From assembly GCA_019310485.1 (NCBI GenBank), contig JAFDEF010000013.1, positions 1 through 64,000 on the forward strand: DNA of 64,000 nucleotides, given 5' to 3'. The translations under genes were made by a program, and so were the position numbers. Below the pieces are notes generated by a model. It was given only the letters and a program-made list of their open reading frames with translations. It had not been told where the DNA came from and did no database searches. Shown here one piece after another: positions 1 through 9,591 of the stretch. The DNA is from Deltaproteobacteria bacterium. Lineage in GTDB: Bacteria; Desulfobacterota; DSM-4660; Desulfatiglandales; HGW-15. Position 1 is the first letter of the stretch, and each line of letters starts with the position of its first letter.

Positions 1-2322
1 GTCTTTATTGTGCTTGTTATCCTTTGTGCTGGAACTGGTGGGGTCTTGTGGTATGTGTGGTCAAGTAATTTGCCTTACATTGGATCGCTCAAGGAATACA
101 ACCCCCCTACCATTGCCGAGGTCTTCAGTGACGATGGTGAAGTCATAGGCAGATTTTGGGATGAAAAACGAATCGTGATTCCCTTGGACCAGGTTCCAAA
201 GCACCTGATCAATGCGTTTATTGCAGCCGAAGATTCCCGCTTCTATAAGCATGAAGGGATAGATATTGCAAGCATTTTCAGGGCACTGATTAAGAACCTG
301 ACAGCGGGCAGAATAGAGCAAGGAGGGAGCACAATAACCCAACAGGTGACTAAATCCTTGTTGTTGAAGAATCCCGCGAGAACCTACCGCCGAAAGGTCA
401 GGGAAGCCATACTTTCGCTGCAAATAGAAAAGGTGTTTTCAAAACAAAGAATCCTGTTCCTTTACCTGAACCAAATCTATCTTGGCCATGGAGCTTATGG
501 CGTTGAAGCGGCAGCGCGCACCTATTTCAACAAGAAAGCATCGGAGCTGAGCCTTGCTGAGGCCGCCATGATAGCAGGCCTTACACGCGCGCCCAGTAAG
601 TATTCCATCTTCTCCCATTTTGAGCGCGCCAAAGCCAGGCAAAAGTATGTGCTTGAAAGGATGGAGGAAGAGGGATACATCACGAAGGAACAGGAACAAG
701 CAGCCTTGGCCGAGAAGATTCAGGTGAGCAAAGAAAGGAGAAATCCTTTTTACAAAACACCATATTTTACAGAATACGTGAGGCAATACCTTGAACAAAA
801 ATACGGACATGGCCTGCTTTACAGGGGGGGGCTCAAAGTTTATACAACCGTAAACATTGATATGCAACGCGCTGCCAAGGAAGCACTTAACAGGGGATTG
901 CGGGAACTGGACAAGAGGGAAGGGTACCGGGGTCCCCTGAGGCGTCTGTCTCCTGGAGAAATAGGAACTTTTAGGAAGGAGCAAGAGGAGAAATTCAGAA
1001 GCACTCCCCCCACGGTAGGGGATATTGTGGAGGGGCTGGTAGAAAAGGTGGATGATGCCAACAAGCAGGTCATTGTCAGCCTCGGAAAGGAGAAAGGGGT
1101 CATATCGATTGCGGATATGAAATGGGCCAGAAAACCTGACCCGGAGGTTCCTTACTATGCCGCAAAGCTAGAGAAACCAAGTGATGCACTCAGTTCCGGC
1201 GATGTGATCCTTGTCCGCATCAAGGGGACAGGAACCAGTCCTTATGCTTGGAAGCTTTCACTGGAGCAGGAACCCGAGATACAGGGTGCGGTTTTGTGCA
1301 TGGAAGCTGATACCGGAAGGGTTAAGGCAATGGTTGGGGGACGGGATTTTTCTACCAGCCAGTTCAACCGGGCAATTCAGGCTCGCCGTCAGCCCGGCTC
1401 CGCATTCAAACCCATCATCTATGCGGCAGCTCTTGACTGGGGAATGAATCCGGCTACCATCATACTGGATGCGCCTTATGTCTCCAGCATGAATCCCAAC
1501 GATGAGATCTGGCGCCCGAGAAACTACAAACAAAAATTCTATGGGCCCACCCTTTTCAGAACCGGACTCATCAAGTCAAGGAACGTAATAACCGTTAAAA
1601 TACTCAAACGCATTGGAATCCCCTACGCTATAGAATATGCGAGAAGAATGGGCATTAACTCTGATCTGAGTCCGGACCTCTCGCTGGCCCTGGGTTCTTC
1701 GGGCCTTTCTTTGCTTGAGCTGACAAAGGCTTATTCGGTATTTGCTAATGGAGGAAACCTGGTGGAGCCTGTTTTCGTGACAAGAATTGAGGACCGCTAC
1801 GGCCGGGTAATAGAGGAAAGTCAGCCTTCAATAAGGAGGTCGATATCGGAGAAAACAGCATATGTTATGACGGACCTGCTGAAGGCAGTTGTGAAAGAGG
1901 GCACCGGGTGGAGAATCAAAGTGCTGAAAAGACCGGCTGCTGGCAAAACCGGCACCACCAATAGTCTAAGGGATGCGTGGTTTCTTGGTTTTACGCCTTC
2001 TCTGTTAGCGGGGGTATGGGTGGGATACGATGACCGCAGGCCAATGGGCAAAGGAGAGACAGGTTCCAGAGCAGCCAGCCCAATCTGGCTTTATTTTATG
2101 TCCAAGGTGTTAAAAGGTCGGCTGGTGGAAGATTTCGCTGTGCCTAAAGGCGTTGTTTTTGCCAAGATTGATGCAAAAACCGGCCTCTTGGCCAGTCCCT
2201 ATTCCAAAGAAACTGTTTTTCAGGCTTTCAGGGAAGGACATGAGCCCAAGAAGTACACGCCCATGCCTAGAGCCGCAAAGTCAGGGCAGTTTATGCAGTT
2301 TGAAATGGAGACTGCCCAGTAA
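1..2322 (+). CDS. mrcA: Class A penicillin-binding protein 1A (5' end cut by window)
   Basis: Bifunctional peptidoglycan synthase: glycosyltransferase plus transpeptidase, anchored in the inner membrane and acting in the periplasm. The frame is open to base 1; an in-frame GTG at 10 lies inside the membrane helix, so a short cytoplasmic N-terminus is missing. Numbering from that GTG, the GT51 domain shows EDSRFYKHEG (catalytic Glu about 74) and QGGSTITQQ (104-112). The transpeptidase domain has SAFK (Ser464, Lys467), SRN (523-525) and KTGTT (646-650), so both activities look intact. Between them lies an OB-like insert (about 330-410) typical of PBP1A. About 770 residues are visible, close to the family length. 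It is followed by a convergent sensor kinase gene. The family call is firm; the symbol (mrcA or ponA) is a naming choice. Confidence 0.93.
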   Translation, partial: VFIVLVILCAGTGGVLWYVWSSNLPYIGSLKEYNPPTIAEVFSDDGEVIGRFWDEKRIVIPLDQVPKHLINAFIAAEDSRFYKHEGIDIASIFRALIKNLTAGRIEQGGSTITQQVTKSLLLKNPARTYRRKVREAILSLQIEKVFSKQRILFLYLNQIYLGHGAYGVEAAARTYFNKKASELSLAEAAMIAGLTRAPSKYSIFSHFERAKARQKYVLERMEEEGYITKEQEQAALAEKIQVSKERRNPFYKTPYFTEYVRQYLEQKYGHGLLYRGGLKVYTTVNIDMQRAAKEALNRGLRELDKREGYRGPLRRLSPGEIGTFRKEQEEKFRSTPPTVGDIVEGLVEKVDDANKQVIVSLGKEKGVISIADMKWARKPDPEVPYYAAKLEKPSDALSSGDVILVRIKGTGTSPYAWKLSLEQEPEIQGAVLCMEADTGRVKAMVGGRDFSTSQFNRAIQARRQPGSAFKPIIYAAALDWGMNPATIILDAPYVSSMNPNDEIWRPRNYKQKFYGPTLFRTGLIKSRNVITVKILKRIGIPYAIEYARRMGINSDLSPDLSLALGSSGLSLLELTKAYSVFANGGNLVEPVFVTRIEDRYGRVIEESQPSIRRSISEKTAYVMTDLLKAVVKEGTGWRIKVLKRPAAGKTGTTNSLRDAWFLGFTPSLLAGVWVGYDDRRPMGKGETGSRAASPIWLYFMSKVLKGRLVEDFAVPKGVVFAKIDAKTGLLASPYSKETVFQAFREGHEPKKYTPMPRAAKSGQFMQFEMETAQ

Positions 2323-2414
2323 TAATCGCAGAAAGGCCTGAAAAAGGCTGTGGCCTATCTGCTGTGTCGGAGCTGGCGCCCTGCACACCTATATGTAGCG
2401 AGTGACTTCATTTC

Positions 2415-4229
2415 TTAGTAAAGGTATGCCGGAATCTTAACCACAACGGATGTCGTATGTTTTCCTACTTCTATGTCCATCTTCCCTCCAAGCAAACGGA
2501 CAATTCGCGTGGTAATATAAAGACCTCTTCCGGAAGCTTCTCCTTCCAAGAGCTGCAAGCGCTCGGCCTCAGAGAGCTGACCCGTGTTCGTGATCCTTAT
2601 GCAGGCCCATTTCCCTTCTGAAAAGGTCTGGATGCAGAGAGTTCCGCCCTGAAGCGGGATAGCGTTAGTGGCATTGTTAAGCAGGTTGTCAAGTATACGC
2701 TCAATATGCAGGGGGTAGCCTTTCACAAACAGGGGGTCCTGGAACGGCCCCTCTTCCAGGGTCACGTTCTGTTTTAGCATTTCTTTGATTACTTCCTTGT
2801 TAATTTCGAATCGTTTCTTGGCCGCTTGACTGAGATTGATTACCTGCTCCTTGCCGACAAGGTAAATACTTAGTGCCATTTCTTGCATGCGAGCTGTTTC
2901 TTCAACAAGGATATCCAGGTATTTCTTGATTCTCGGGTCATTCTTTCGTAAGCCTTTTTGATAAATAAGACCTTTGAGCCTTCGTGCGAAACCTGCTGTT
3001 GCAATCGCTGGGTTTTTAAAATCGTGGAGAATATCATCGAGGGCTTCCATCCGCTGGGCTTTCACGAGTTCCCGCCCAAGAAAGAGGAAAACTTCAATTT
3101 CTCCTTCCGTATATCTTTTTCTTTGGTCAAGAGCATCAAAAGTCATAAAGTGGGTGATGTCTTCGCCCGTGTTGAGAGGTACGTATAAGATTGAATTAAT
3201 ATTGCGAGCGAGCGCAAACTTTTTCATTTTCCTGGATATGTATGCGCTTCTCTGAGGATCAACAACCAGCACATAGGAAGGTGTCACAACCTCGTAGGGT
3301 GAAATCCTTTCGTAACTTCTCTGCTTCAACACAAGCTCAAAGGCGGGCTCACTTTTAATAGGGAAACGTTTTCCTATGGTGTGGTAGCCCGGGTATTCAG
3401 GATAGCCTGCCTCTAAAATCACATATTCCAGATTCTTTGAGGCTGAAAAAAGAGCACAGCTCTGAACACTTATGATATCGGCAAGCTCCGGAATGACACT
3501 GTTGAAGATATCCTTCATTTTGATGCCGCCTTTGGTCCCGAGCTTCCGAAATATCTCACGAACAATTATTTCTTTTTTTTCATTGATCCTGAATAAGGAA
3601 AGAATCTTCTTGCGTGCAATTACGAAGCTGAGCCTTCTGGCCATGAGTTCGGCGGTCTGAATTTCAAGAGGCTTGAAGGAGCGGTCTTTTTCGGTAAAGT
3701 AAATCTGAACTACCCCAACTGTTCCCCTTTCGTGGGGGAAGAAACGGGGAATCGTGACAGGGACGGCTATTATGGAGAACACTCCCTTTTTGTGAACTCG
3801 CTTCTTGTCCTGGTAGAGTTTCTCTTTGAGGATGTTTGGAACCAAAAAAGGACGTTGTGTCCTGACTACTTCTCCGGCTACGGTCTTTTCCAGGGGTATA
3901 TAAGTCTCCCTGCTTCCTTCCTCAGAGGGGTAAGAGCCGTAAGAGAGCATTTGCTCGGTGCGGGGATCGTAAATTCTCACTGATGCCGAGTGTGCATCCA
4001 GGAACTCCACCATGAGGCGACTAACCAGGGAGAAAATCTTGGTCTCGGACAGATCGGGATCGATCTCGATGATCTCGTCTATTTGGTTTGCGACTTCGGT
4101 AAGAAAATTTGGGAGGATAGACTCGTTTATTTCCTTAACAAGGTTTTCCCAGAAGCCATCGTCCGGGTATTCCTGAGCCCAAGGTTTTTCCTGCAAAGAG
4201 GCTATAAGTTCTTTCTCATCGCCCAGCAT
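2415..4229 (-). CDS. GAF-domain sensor histidine kinase
   Basis: Soluble two-component sensor kinase of 604 residues with no membrane segment, so it probably reads a cytoplasmic signal. Two GAF-like domains (about 70-205 and 235-390) precede a phosphoacceptor helix with HDFKNP (His402). A HATPase_c domain follows with an N-box containing NNATNA and a glycine box GRGLYIT near 568. The gene starts 3 bp after the stop of the upstream aminotransferase gene on the same strand, so the two are almost certainly co-transcribed. No response regulator is adjacent; the nearest is the lone receiver at 39.4 kb, and no pairing can be claimed. The ligand is unknown. Confidence 0.85.
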   Translation of the reverse strand: MLGDEKELIASLQEKPWAQEYPDDGFWENLVKEINESILPNFLTEVANQIDEIIEIDPDLSETKIFSLVSRLMVEFLDAHSASVRIYDPRTEQMLSYGSYPSEEGSRETYIPLEKTVAGEVVRTQRPFLVPNILKEKLYQDKKRVHKKGVFSIIAVPVTIPRFFPHERGTVGVVQIYFTEKDRSFKPLEIQTAELMARRLSFVIARKKILSLFRINEKKEIIVREIFRKLGTKGGIKMKDIFNSVIPELADIISVQSCALFSASKNLEYVILEAGYPEYPGYHTIGKRFPIKSEPAFELVLKQRSYERISPYEVVTPSYVLVVDPQRSAYISRKMKKFALARNINSILYVPLNTGEDITHFMTFDALDQRKRYTEGEIEVFLFLGRELVKAQRMEALDDILHDFKNPAIATAGFARRLKGLIYQKGLRKNDPRIKKYLDILVEETARMQEMALSIYLVGKEQVINLSQAAKKRFEINKEVIKEMLKQNVTLEEGPFQDPLFVKGYPLHIERILDNLLNNATNAIPLQGGTLCIQTFSEGKWACIRITNTGQLSEAERLQLLEGEASGRGLYITTRIVRLLGGKMDIEVGKHTTSVVVKIPAYLY

Positions 4230-4232
4230 TTT

Positions 4233-5543
4233 TCATGATCCCAGGTCTTTTACCCCCTGCAATATGGTATCAAAGAGTTCCTGTACGTCATCTTTTTCAA
4301 TGCATGAAAAAGCCACGCGCAGATCATATTTCCCAAGGGAAATGAGCCCTACACCATATTTTTCGAGCAGATGTACTCTCAGGGGCTCGGCTTCAACATT
4401 TCTTAGTTTCAAGCACATGAAATAACCGGAATTAAACGGGTATGGTTCCCAGGCGTCCCTATACTTCGGGTCTGCCAGCACTCTTTTGACTTCAAGAGCG
4501 CGCTCCTTCATTATATTAAATTTCGACTTTTTCTCTGACCAGTAGGTGTCTGATTGCATGGATTTCAGGGTCATGGACTGGCCCAGATGAGAAGCGTTGG
4601 AAATCGAGCCCCGCACCGCTCCCGCTGTTTTTCGTTCAAGGGCGTTATATACGTCTTCATGGGAGTTCTCAAAATATGCGCCATAGGTGATGAAACCAAC
4701 CCTAAGCCCCCAAACGTAATTTTCTTTTGTAGCCCCGTCCAGTTTGATTCCAAGTAGTCTTGGATTCTGATTCACAATCCGAGAAAAAATTGATTCTTTC
4801 AAAGAATTGTTCTCGTAGAAGAGACCGAAATAGGCATCATCTGAGATGGCAAGTATGTTTGTCCCACGCGTTGCTTGATCAATGAGAATACTAGCGATTG
4901 TATCAGCCTCTGAAACCGTAGGTGTATAGCCGGTTGGATTGTTGGGAAAGTTCAGAATTACAACCAGTTTTTTATTTGCCTTGGCTTGGGTTTCAAGGCA
5001 GTCCTGGAAGCTCTTTAGGTTGAAGCCTCCAGTTTCATCGAACAGAGAAAAATGTACTATCTTTGCTTGCCTTCGAACTGAAAATATGAGGTTGTAATTT
5101 CCCCACATTTTGTCGGGCAGGATTATTACATCTCCTGGATTGATCCACATGTCTGAGACCACACTAAGTCCGTGAGTAATAGCATTTGTTACGATCGGTA
5201 GACTTATGGCTTTTCCCTCTAACGAAGGGTTTTTCTTTAGCATCTCCTTTTTCCATGCCCGACGCAAAGGCATAATACCGAATGAAGGAGCGTAGGTGAG
5301 ACATTCCTTGGGCTTTAGCCCGTTTACCATGGCTATCACCGAAGGAAGGTGCATCGTATCTCCTTTTTCAGTAGCCATGCCTATGGTGGCATTGAATTTG
5401 TGAGCTTTTTCTTTGGCCTCGGCGCTTTGACTTAAAATCCCCTTGGGAAAGTAAAGGTTTTTCCCTACTTCAGAGAGCATGTTGAAAACATGGGGATTTG
5501 CTTTTTGAATGACCTCATTTAGTTCTTTTGCTAGTGGGTTCAT
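4233..5543 (-). CDS. Class I/II PLP-dependent aminotransferase
   Basis: Fold-type I aminotransferase of 436 residues. The body contains FPNNPTGY, the usual class I loop with the Asn that contacts PLP, and SDDAYFGL, where the Asp contacts the pyridine nitrogen. The Schiff-base lysine is probably Lys273 in GATKENYVWG. The C-terminal FNSGYFMCL and LRVAFS fit the aromatic/alanine aminotransferase branch, but the amino-acid substrate cannot be fixed by eye. The ATG is preceded by AAAGGA. It is the first gene of a two-gene leftward unit with the GAF sensor kinase. The pairing of an aminotransferase with a kinase is unusual, and no metabolic link is obvious. Confidence 0.85.
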   Translation of the reverse strand: MNPLAKELNEVIQKANPHVFNMLSEVGKNLYFPKGILSQSAEAKEKAHKFNATIGMATEKGDTMHLPSVIAMVNGLKPKECLTYAPSFGIMPLRRAWKKEMLKKNPSLEGKAISLPIVTNAITHGLSVVSDMWINPGDVIILPDKMWGNYNLIFSVRRQAKIVHFSLFDETGGFNLKSFQDCLETQAKANKKLVVILNFPNNPTGYTPTVSEADTIASILIDQATRGTNILAISDDAYFGLFYENNSLKESIFSRIVNQNPRLLGIKLDGATKENYVWGLRVGFITYGAYFENSHEDVYNALERKTAGAVRGSISNASHLGQSMTLKSMQSDTYWSEKKSKFNIMKERALEVKRVLADPKYRDAWEPYPFNSGYFMCLKLRNVEAEPLRVHLLEKYGVGLISLGKYDLRVAFSCIEKDDVQELFDTILQGVKDLGS

Positions 5544-5978
5544 AGGCTATTCCTTTCACATTTTCTCAGAGTAGCACAAAGTTTTGACTGCCGCACCCGC
5601 TGGCTGATGCTAAACAGACAATTTATAATTAACGGGGAATCCTTCCCCCTGTCAAGTGGAATCGAGTCAAGAGCACGTGAGGACCCACGATCCTGCTTTG
5701 GCATAGTTTCTGGAGTGAGAGACAGAGGAAGAGGTTTTGACGTGATTTTGCAAGGTTGGGGGGTGGGGGGTTCCCCTACAGCGGGTTTGGTTTTTATGTC
5801 TTGACTTGAAAAGAGCTATCTTTATATATTCGAAACTCCAGGAACTTAACGATATAGAGGCTTAACTTGTTCGTATGCGAGCCAAATTCTTTGAAGTTAA
5901 GCACAAAGATTTTCAAGGGACATCTGGGTTGTGCAAAGGCTTTGAGGAGTGGAGTTTCTAGGATTGAAAGGAGAAGAG
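5544..5978. other. Divergent intergenic region
   Basis: Gene-free stretch of 435 bases between the leftward aminotransferase and the rightward thiolase. It holds the candidate sigma-70 promoter at 5801-5830 and a G-rich run near 5755-5770. I see no conserved RNA or repeat in the rest. Confidence 0.6.
5801..5830 (+). promoter_or_regulatory. Candidate sigma-70 promoter of the acyl-CoA block
   Basis: TTGACT at 5801-5806 is followed by TATATA at 5823-5828 (16-bp spacer) or TATATT at 5825-5830 (18 bp). It would give a leader of roughly 140 bases before the thiolase start at 5979. Prediction from consensus only. Confidence 0.5.
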
Positions 5979-7166
5979 ATGAGAGAAGCAGTAATCGTAA
6001 GTGCGTGTAGGACGGCAATAGGTGATTTTGGCGGCTCGCTCAGCAACATTTCGGCCACCGAACTTGGATCAATTGTTATCAAGGAATCCATAAAAAGAGC
6101 AGGAATAAGAAATGAAGACGTTGATGAGGTGATCATGGGTTGCGTACTCCCCCATGGCCTCGGGCAGAATCCGGCGCGGCAATCCATGGTGCGGGCCGGC
6201 CTCCCGTGGGAGGTAGGGGCAATTACTGTGAACAAGGTGTGCGGCTCAGGTTTAAAAGCAGTGATGCTGGCAGCACAGGCAATACAGTGCGGGGATGCAG
6301 ACGTGGTGGTTGCCGGGGGCCAGGAGAATATGAATCTGTGCCCATACCTATTGGAAAAGGCAAGAACAGGCTATAGGATGAACAATAGCGAACTCATTGA
6401 CGGAATGGTGCATGACGGGCTCTGGGATCATGTAAATGATTTTCATATGGGTATGAGCGCTGAGCTGGTTGCGCAGAAATATGGCGTGACACGGGAAGAC
6501 ATGGACGAGTTTGCCCTGACTTCTTATAAGCGGGCATGGAAAGCGATTGATGAGGGGAGGTTCAAGGAGGAAATAGTCCCCGTAAAGATACCTGTCAGAA
6601 AGGGGGAACCCAGAATTTTTGACACTGACGAGATTCCTCTCAGAGAGCCGAAAACGAGTGCAGAGGCCCTGGCAAGATTGAGGCCCGCTTTCAAGAAAGA
6701 CGGCACTGTTACGGCGGGTAATGCTTCAAAAATTAGCGATGGAGCCTCTGCGCTGGTTCTGATGTCAAGGGAAAAGGCGAGGGAACTGGGATGCAAGGTA
6801 ATGGTACGCGTGGGCGCTCAGGGAGCAGCGGGAATAGACATGAAATACGTTTTAGTGGCACCGATTTACTCTATTCCCAAAGTGCTTGCCAAAGCCGGCC
6901 TGAAGCTGGGGGATGTGGACCTGCATGAAATTAATGAAGCATTCAGTGCGTCCTCGGTTGCAATAAACAGGGAGCTTGGTCTGGATCCTGAAAAAGTTAA
7001 CATACATGGCGGTGCGGTCGCTTTAGGTCACCCAATTGGCGCGAGCGGAGCGAGGGTGCTTACTACCCTCATATACGCTATGAAGGAAAAGGGCGCAGAG
7101 GTTGGTCAGGCGAGTCTCTGCCTGGGGGGCGGAGAGGCTGTAACTCTCGTTGTCTACAATGAATAG
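5979..7166 (+). CDS. Acetyl-CoA C-acetyltransferase (thiolase) 1
   Basis: Thiolase of 395 residues that cleaves (or forms) acetoacetyl-CoA from two acetyl-CoA. The nucleophile is Cys88 in NKVCGSG; His351 lies in GHPIGASGAR and the second catalytic Cys381 in CLGGG. The ATG at 5979 is chosen over an in-frame GTG at 5949 because it follows AAAGGAGAAG and matches the family's MREAVIVS start. It is the first gene of the rightward beta-oxidation and mutase block. Chain-length preference cannot be read from the sequence. A repeat-rich gap separates it from the second thiolase. Confidence 0.92.
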   Translation: MREAVIVSACRTAIGDFGGSLSNISATELGSIVIKESIKRAGIRNEDVDEVIMGCVLPHGLGQNPARQSMVRAGLPWEVGAITVNKVCGSGLKAVMLAAQAIQCGDADVVVAGGQENMNLCPYLLEKARTGYRMNNSELIDGMVHDGLWDHVNDFHMGMSAELVAQKYGVTREDMDEFALTSYKRAWKAIDEGRFKEEIVPVKIPVRKGEPRIFDTDEIPLREPKTSAEALARLRPAFKKDGTVTAGNASKISDGASALVLMSREKARELGCKVMVRVGAQGAAGIDMKYVLVAPIYSIPKVLAKAGLKLGDVDLHEINEAFSASSVAINRELGLDPEKVNIHGGAVALGHPIGASGARVLTTLIYAMKEKGAEVGQASLCLGGGEAVTLVVYNE

Positions 7167-7230
7167 CAGCCAGAGGCCCAAAGAGCGTATTAGCGAATAT
7201 TCAATCCGACAAAGCCGGACAAGGGTTCAA

Positions 7231-7403
7231 TCCGCCAGAGGCGGATTAATCTGCCAGAGGCGGACGAGGGTTCAATTCCCCGCCCCTTGGGGCATTAAGA
7301 AAATTTCCGATTGATACCTCGTCCGCTTTCGGCGGGGTAGTTAATTTTCCCGCCCTGTAAGGGGTTAAGATAGTTTCCAAGCTGCTTGCGGCTGGGAAGT
7401 TCA
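7231..7403 (-). repeat. Dispersed palindromic repeat, inverted copies
   Basis: Between the thiolase genes lies one good copy (7251-7344) of the 94-bp element that is tandemly duplicated at 57946-58135, here in opposite orientation. A shorter, decayed copy follows at about 7345-7403, and a lone palindrome TCCGCCAGAGGCGGA sits at 7231-7245. Each unit holds GC-rich inverted repeats able to form hairpins, as in REP/BIME elements. It carries no coding potential. It may affect mRNA stability or termination between the two thiolases, but that is inference. Confidence 0.8.
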
Positions 7404-7477
7404 TTCTTTGAATGCGCTGCAGATCACTGCAGCCAGGAGGTACGTTAAAAGACTACTAGAGCAAAGGAGAGAAGAGT

Positions 7478-8761
7478 ATGGCAGAAGTAGTAATAGTTTC
7501 TGGAGTTAGAACGCCTGTAGGGGCATTTGGAGGAACCCTGAAAACGACCCCCGTCGTGCAACTGGGGACCATAGTGCTTAAGGAAACCTTGAAAAGAGCA
7601 AAGCTCCGGCCAAAAGCAGCCGAAGATAGGCTACGCTTTGCCCCCGATATTTTCAAGGGCAAGGGTATGGTGGATCTTGAAAAAGAGGCCTATGACTACG
7701 ATGATTCTTTTCAGCCCATAGCAATAGATGAAGTGATCATGGGCAATGTTGTAGGAGCCGGGCAGGGGCAGAATGTGGCCAGACAGGCCATGATCAGGGC
7801 CGGTATAGCAAAAGAGACGTATGCTTTTACCGTGAACAAGGTCTGTGCATCAGGAATGAAAGCTCTTGCTCTTGGCACACAGGCGATTCGAACAGGCGAT
7901 GCAGAGGTTGTCCTTGCGGGGGGGATGGAAAACATGAGCCTTATCCCTTATGCCATTCCTGCCGCCAGATGGGGTGCGCGGATGAACAATACGGAAATTG
8001 TTGACCTCATGGTTTTTGACGGCCTGTTTGAAATTTTCTATGGCTACCATATGGGAATAACTGCTGAAAACATTGCGGAAATCTATGGCATTTCAAGGGG
8101 GGAACAAGACGAGCTTGGAGCCTTAAGCCATAAAAGGGCTAGACAAGCAATAGCTGGGGGTGCATTCAAAGATGAAATAGTCCCTGTTGAGGTTCCCCAG
8201 AGAAAGGGGCCTCCAGTTGTCTTTGATACTGATGAAAGGCCTATGGAGACCAGCGTTGAAAAAATGGCAAAACTTCGACCAGCTTTTAAGAAAGATGGCA
8301 CTGTGACGGCCGGCAATGCCTCAGGGATTAATGATGCGGCTGCAGCGCTGTTGCTTATGTCCGAAGAGAAGGCAAAGGAATACGAGTTGAGGCCGCTTGT
8401 CAAAATAAGAGCCTATGCAGCAGGAGCAGTTGATCCGGCTTATATGGGACTCGGGCCGGTGCCGGCGGTAAGGAGGCTCCTGGACAAAGAAGGGCTGAGC
8501 ATAAATGATTTCGGTGTTGTTGAGCTCAACGAAGCTTTCGCGTCCCAGGCAATCGCCTGCATGCGGGAGCTAAAGCTGGATCTTAACAAAACAAATCTTC
8601 TGGGCAGCGGTATTTCGATAGGCCACCCAATAGGCTGCACGGGAGCGCGGATCGTGTTGACTCTAATGGGCCAGATGATCAGAAATGAGCACGCACTTGG
8701 GCTGGCCACTCTTTGCATAGGGGGTGGTCAGGGAATGGCAATGGTTTTGGAGAGAATCTGA
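7478..8761 (+). CDS. Thiolase 2 with N-terminal insertion
   Basis: Acetyl-CoA C-acetyltransferase family protein of 427 residues, about 35 longer than usual. Extra residues at about 45-80 (charged, rich in Asp, Glu and Tyr) lie before the EVIMGNV strand, which shifts the nucleophile to Cys123 in NKVCASG. The C-terminal GHPIGCTGAR and CIGGG motifs are intact, so it should be active. Start ATG follows AAGGAGAG. It is separated from thiolase 1 by the repeat region and followed 29 bp later by the crotonase. Having two thiolases suggests different chain lengths or one for branched substrates; the sequence does not tell which. Confidence 0.9.
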   Translation: MAEVVIVSGVRTPVGAFGGTLKTTPVVQLGTIVLKETLKRAKLRPKAAEDRLRFAPDIFKGKGMVDLEKEAYDYDDSFQPIAIDEVIMGNVVGAGQGQNVARQAMIRAGIAKETYAFTVNKVCASGMKALALGTQAIRTGDAEVVLAGGMENMSLIPYAIPAARWGARMNNTEIVDLMVFDGLFEIFYGYHMGITAENIAEIYGISRGEQDELGALSHKRARQAIAGGAFKDEIVPVEVPQRKGPPVVFDTDERPMETSVEKMAKLRPAFKKDGTVTAGNASGINDAAAALLLMSEEKAKEYELRPLVKIRAYAAGAVDPAYMGLGPVPAVRRLLDKEGLSINDFGVVELNEAFASQAIACMRELKLDLNKTNLLGSGISIGHPIGCTGARIVLTLMGQMIRNEHALGLATLCIGGGQGMAMVLERI

Positions 8762-8790
8762 TTCCAAACCGAGCAGAGAGGAGTTAGGAT

Positions 8791-9579
8791 ATGAATTACG
8801 AAAACATCATTTTTGAAAGACAGGAAAGCGTAGCGGTTATTAAGTTCAACAGGCCCGAGGCCCTGAACGCGATCACCCCCGATGTTTTAAGAGAGGTCAA
8901 CACTGTTTTGGACGACATAGAAGGGGATCCTTCTCTGCGCGTTTTGATCCTCACCGGGGAGGGGGAAAAGTCCTTTGTTGCAGGTGCTGATATTGGTTAC
9001 ATGTCGAACCTCTCCCCTCTTGAAGCCAGAAGGTGGGCACGTGATGGGCACGAGCTAATGTTTCGCTTTGAAAAGCTGCCTATTCCCGTGATTGCCTGCG
9101 TTAACGGGTTTGCTTTGGGAGGGGGCACGGAAATAGCTCTGGCCTGTGATTTTGTCTACGCTTCAGAAAACGCCAAGTTCGGGCAGCCGGAGATCAATTT
9201 GGGCGTGATCCCGGGTTTTGGTGGAACACAGAGGCTTGCGCGCATTGTGGGAAAAAGCATGGCCAAAGAGCTGTGCATGACGGGGGTGATGATCTCCGCC
9301 AAGGAGGCTCAGTCAATTGGACTGGTAAACAAGGTTTTTCCTCCAGAAAAGCTGTGGGAAGAAACAATGAAGACGGCAAATCTTATTGCGTCAAAGGGGA
9401 AAGTTTCCCTCAGGGCGGTAAAGGAGTGCATAGATCGGGGCAGCGACATGGATCTGCACAAAGGCTGCTTTATGGAAATTGATGCTTTCAGCCTGTGTAT
9501 GGTCAGCCCTGATGCAAAAGAGGGGATGAGAGCTTTCCTTGAGAAAAGAAAACCGGAATTTAAAGGCGAACTTATTTGA
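8791..9579 (+). CDS. Enoyl-CoA hydratase (crotonase)
   Basis: Crotonase-fold protein of 262 residues that hydrates trans-2-enoyl-CoA, for instance crotonyl-CoA to 3-hydroxybutyryl-CoA. Both catalytic glutamates of true hydratases are present, in GGGTEIALACD and in FGQPEINLG. The oxyanion-hole segment VAGADIGYM is also intact. SD GGAG lies 9 bases before the ATG. It sits between thiolase 2 and an acyl-CoA dehydrogenase (12-bp gap), the order expected for a short-chain beta-oxidation operon. No 3-hydroxyacyl-CoA dehydrogenase gene is present in the window. Confidence 0.92.
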   Translation: MNYENIIFERQESVAVIKFNRPEALNAITPDVLREVNTVLDDIEGDPSLRVLILTGEGEKSFVAGADIGYMSNLSPLEARRWARDGHELMFRFEKLPIPVIACVNGFALGGGTEIALACDFVYASENAKFGQPEINLGVIPGFGGTQRLARIVGKSMAKELCMTGVMISAKEAQSIGLVNKVFPPEKLWEETMKTANLIASKGKVSLRAVKECIDRGSDMDLHKGCFMEIDAFSLCMVSPDAKEGMRAFLEKRKPEFKGELI

Positions 9580-9591
9580 CGGGGTTTAAGC

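Noticed and set aside
7228-7290. GGGTTCAATCC-like strings suggesting a tRNA T-arm
   Set aside because: No acceptor, D-arm or anticodon arm can be folded around them; they are part of the palindromic repeat.
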